Assembly: GCA_025062175.1 (NCBI GenBank)
Contig: JANXAX010000141.1
Coordinates: forward strand, 1 to 6,710
DNA: 6,710 bases
DNA from: Anaerolineae bacterium
GTDB taxonomy: Bacteria > Chloroflexota > Anaerolineae > 4572-78 > NAK82
Reading direction: 5' to 3'
The translations under genes were made by a program, and so were the position numbers. The notes under the pieces are model-generated. The model made no database searches and was not told the DNA's origin. It saw only the letters and a list, made by a program, of their open reading frames with translations. Of the stretch, positions 5,984 through 6,710 are shown in pieces. Numbering within the stretch: the first letter of the stretch is position 1; each line of letters starts with the position of its first letter.

Positions 5984-6255
5984 AGTCTGAGTCTATCCCG
6001 CGTCACCCAATGCAGGCGCTGCAATGTCCCGCTCCCGTTTCCTGCGAGGGCAATGTGGGAGCGAGCAAGCACGCCACGCGCGAACAGATGGCTCGCTTTC
6101 CCCGGGTGGGAGAAGGCCATGGTGAGGGGGCAAAGCGTTCCCTGACGGCCACGGCTCGGATGAGCGGCGCAGACGTCGGAGCTGCCGCTTGCCTTCATCC
6201 CCAATTTGACGTATCCCTGTCCCCTTTTCCCCGATGTGCCTTATGCTGCGCGCTA

Positions 6256-6264
6256 TGTTAGAAT
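6256..6264 (+). promoter_or_regulatory. Extended -10 promoter immediately upstream of the ubiD-like gene
   Basis: TG-T-TAGAAT is an extended -10 element (TGnTATAAT with one mismatch). No good -35 box is found 16-18 bp upstream, which an extended -10 can tolerate. The box ends 8 bases before the ATG at 6273, so transcription would start at about the start codon. That predicts a leaderless mRNA, consistent with the lack of a well-spaced Shine-Dalgarno. Confidence 0.5.
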
Positions 6265-6272
6265 AGGGCACA

Positions 6273-6710
6273 ATGGAATTGCGAGACTTCATCGAACGTA
6301 TCCGTGCGAACGGTTATCTGATCGAGATTGATTATCCCGTCAGCCCCCACCTAGAGATGGCACGCCTGGTGCACCAGCACGATGGGCAGCCGGTGTTGTT
6401 CACCCGGGTGGAGGGATATCCCGGATGGCGCGTGGTGGCCGGCATCTGTTCAGCGCGGCGCTATTTCGCCGAGGCGTTGGGGATCTCTGTCGAGCAGCTG
6501 CCTCATGTCCTGGCGGATGCGCTGGCACATCCTCAACCATGCCCTGTGGTAGAACACGCCCCTTGCCAGGAGGTGGTCGAGCCGGAGGTGGACCTGGGAC
6601 GTTTGCCCATCCTGCGCCATTTTCCCTTTGACGGTGGGCGCTATGTCACTTCGGGCATCCTGATTTTGAACGACCCGGACCATGGCCCTAACGTGGCATT
6701 TCATCGCCTG
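6273..6710 (+). CDS. UbiD-family decarboxylase, N-terminal part (3' truncated)
   Basis: A frame starts at ATG 6273 and stays open to the right edge, giving 146 residues with no stop. An in-frame TAG at 6264-6266 rules out a longer N terminus. The sequence reads as the N-terminal part of UbiD-type (de)carboxylases, which use prenylated FMN made by a UbiX partner. Family landmarks are MELRDFIERIRANGYL, IDYPVSPHLEMARLV, a PVLFTRVEGYPGW strand region, the PCQEVV and EVDLGRLPILRHF blocks, and GGRYVTSGILILNDP just before the edge. The catalytic Glu-Arg-Glu residues lie further downstream and are not visible. The substrate (polyprenyl-hydroxybenzoate, aromatic acid or another unsaturated acid) cannot be told from this part. 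No ubiX-like gene is in the window. The promoter lies almost on the start codon. Confidence 0.92.
   Translation, partial: MELRDFIERIRANGYLIEIDYPVSPHLEMARLVHQHDGQPVLFTRVEGYPGWRVVAGICSARRYFAEALGISVEQLPHVLADALAHPQPCPVVEHAPCQEVVEPEVDLGRLPILRHFPFDGGRYVTSGILILNDPDHGPNVAFHRL

Larger units (their letters stand above)
5909..6272. other. 364-bp non-coding stretch between the ferredoxin and ubiD-like genes
   Basis: No frame here looks like a gene; open frames on either strand lack start signals and family resemblance. It contains the hairpin at 5943-5983, a second inverted repeat CGCTCCC 6030-6036 with GGGAGCG 6057-6063, a small palindrome TGCAG-GCG-CTGCA (6011-6023), and the word GCAATGT repeated at 6021 and 6050 near the two arms of the second inverted repeat. 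I could not match it to tRNA, SRP RNA, 6S RNA, T-box or cobalamin riboswitch consensus features. It may hold a small RNA or regulatory leader, or may be only spacer. Confidence 0.55.

Noticed and set aside
6206..6211. TTGACG as a -35 box for the ubiD-like gene
   Set aside because: It is 47 bp from the TAGAAT element and no -10-like box stands 16-18 bp downstream of it.
5917..6292. Open frames on both strands in the spacer before the ubiD-like gene
   Set aside because: They lack Shine-Dalgarno sites and recognisable domains, and the hairpins and base composition fit non-coding DNA better.

Overview
The window carries eight protein-coding genes, the first and last cut by its edges. Base composition is GC-rich. 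The combination of a radical SAM protein of the TIGR03960 type, an rplS-rnhB pair, an MttB-superfamily methyltransferase without pyrrolysine, a UbiD-family decarboxylase and promoters lying almost on top of start codons fits an anaerobic or facultative bacterium. Chloroflexota (Anaerolineae or Caldilineae relatives) is my best guess. That assignment is inference from gene content; no rRNA gene or other decisive marker is present.

Layout. Positions 2-646 (+) are the C-terminal part of a radical SAM protein. It runs head-on into a minus-strand operon, and the 267-bp convergent spacer (647-913) holds three consecutive hairpins built of G and C runs. The minus-strand operon (read from 3252 down to 914) encodes an MttB-like corrinoid methyltransferase followed 23 bp later by a TIM-barrel sugar isomerase/epimerase-like protein; both have good Shine-Dalgarno sites. 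Upstream of it on the same strand is a two-lobed arrestin/Spo0M-like protein (3358-4257). A divergent intergenic region (4258-4576) carries promoters for both directions: a clear TTGCCT-17-TATAAT promoter for rplS and a weaker one for the arrestin-like gene.

The plus-strand half is rplS (ribosomal protein L19), rnhB (ribonuclease HII), a small 2[4Fe-4S] ferredoxin, a 364-bp non-coding stretch with a strong hairpin and further inverted repeats, and the start of a UbiD-family decarboxylase that looks leaderless (extended -10 box ending 8 bases before the ATG).

The core genes (rplS, rnhB) are ordinary. The most interesting part is the two-gene minus-strand operon. The methyltransferase belongs to a superfamily that demethylates quaternary or tertiary methylamines, and it is paired with a metal-dependent TIM-barrel enzyme of unknown substrate, with no corrinoid protein, corrinoid reductase or transporter in view. 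I did not find CRISPR arrays, transposases, tRNAs, rRNAs or phage genes, and I cannot claim a demonstrably new system from this sequence alone.
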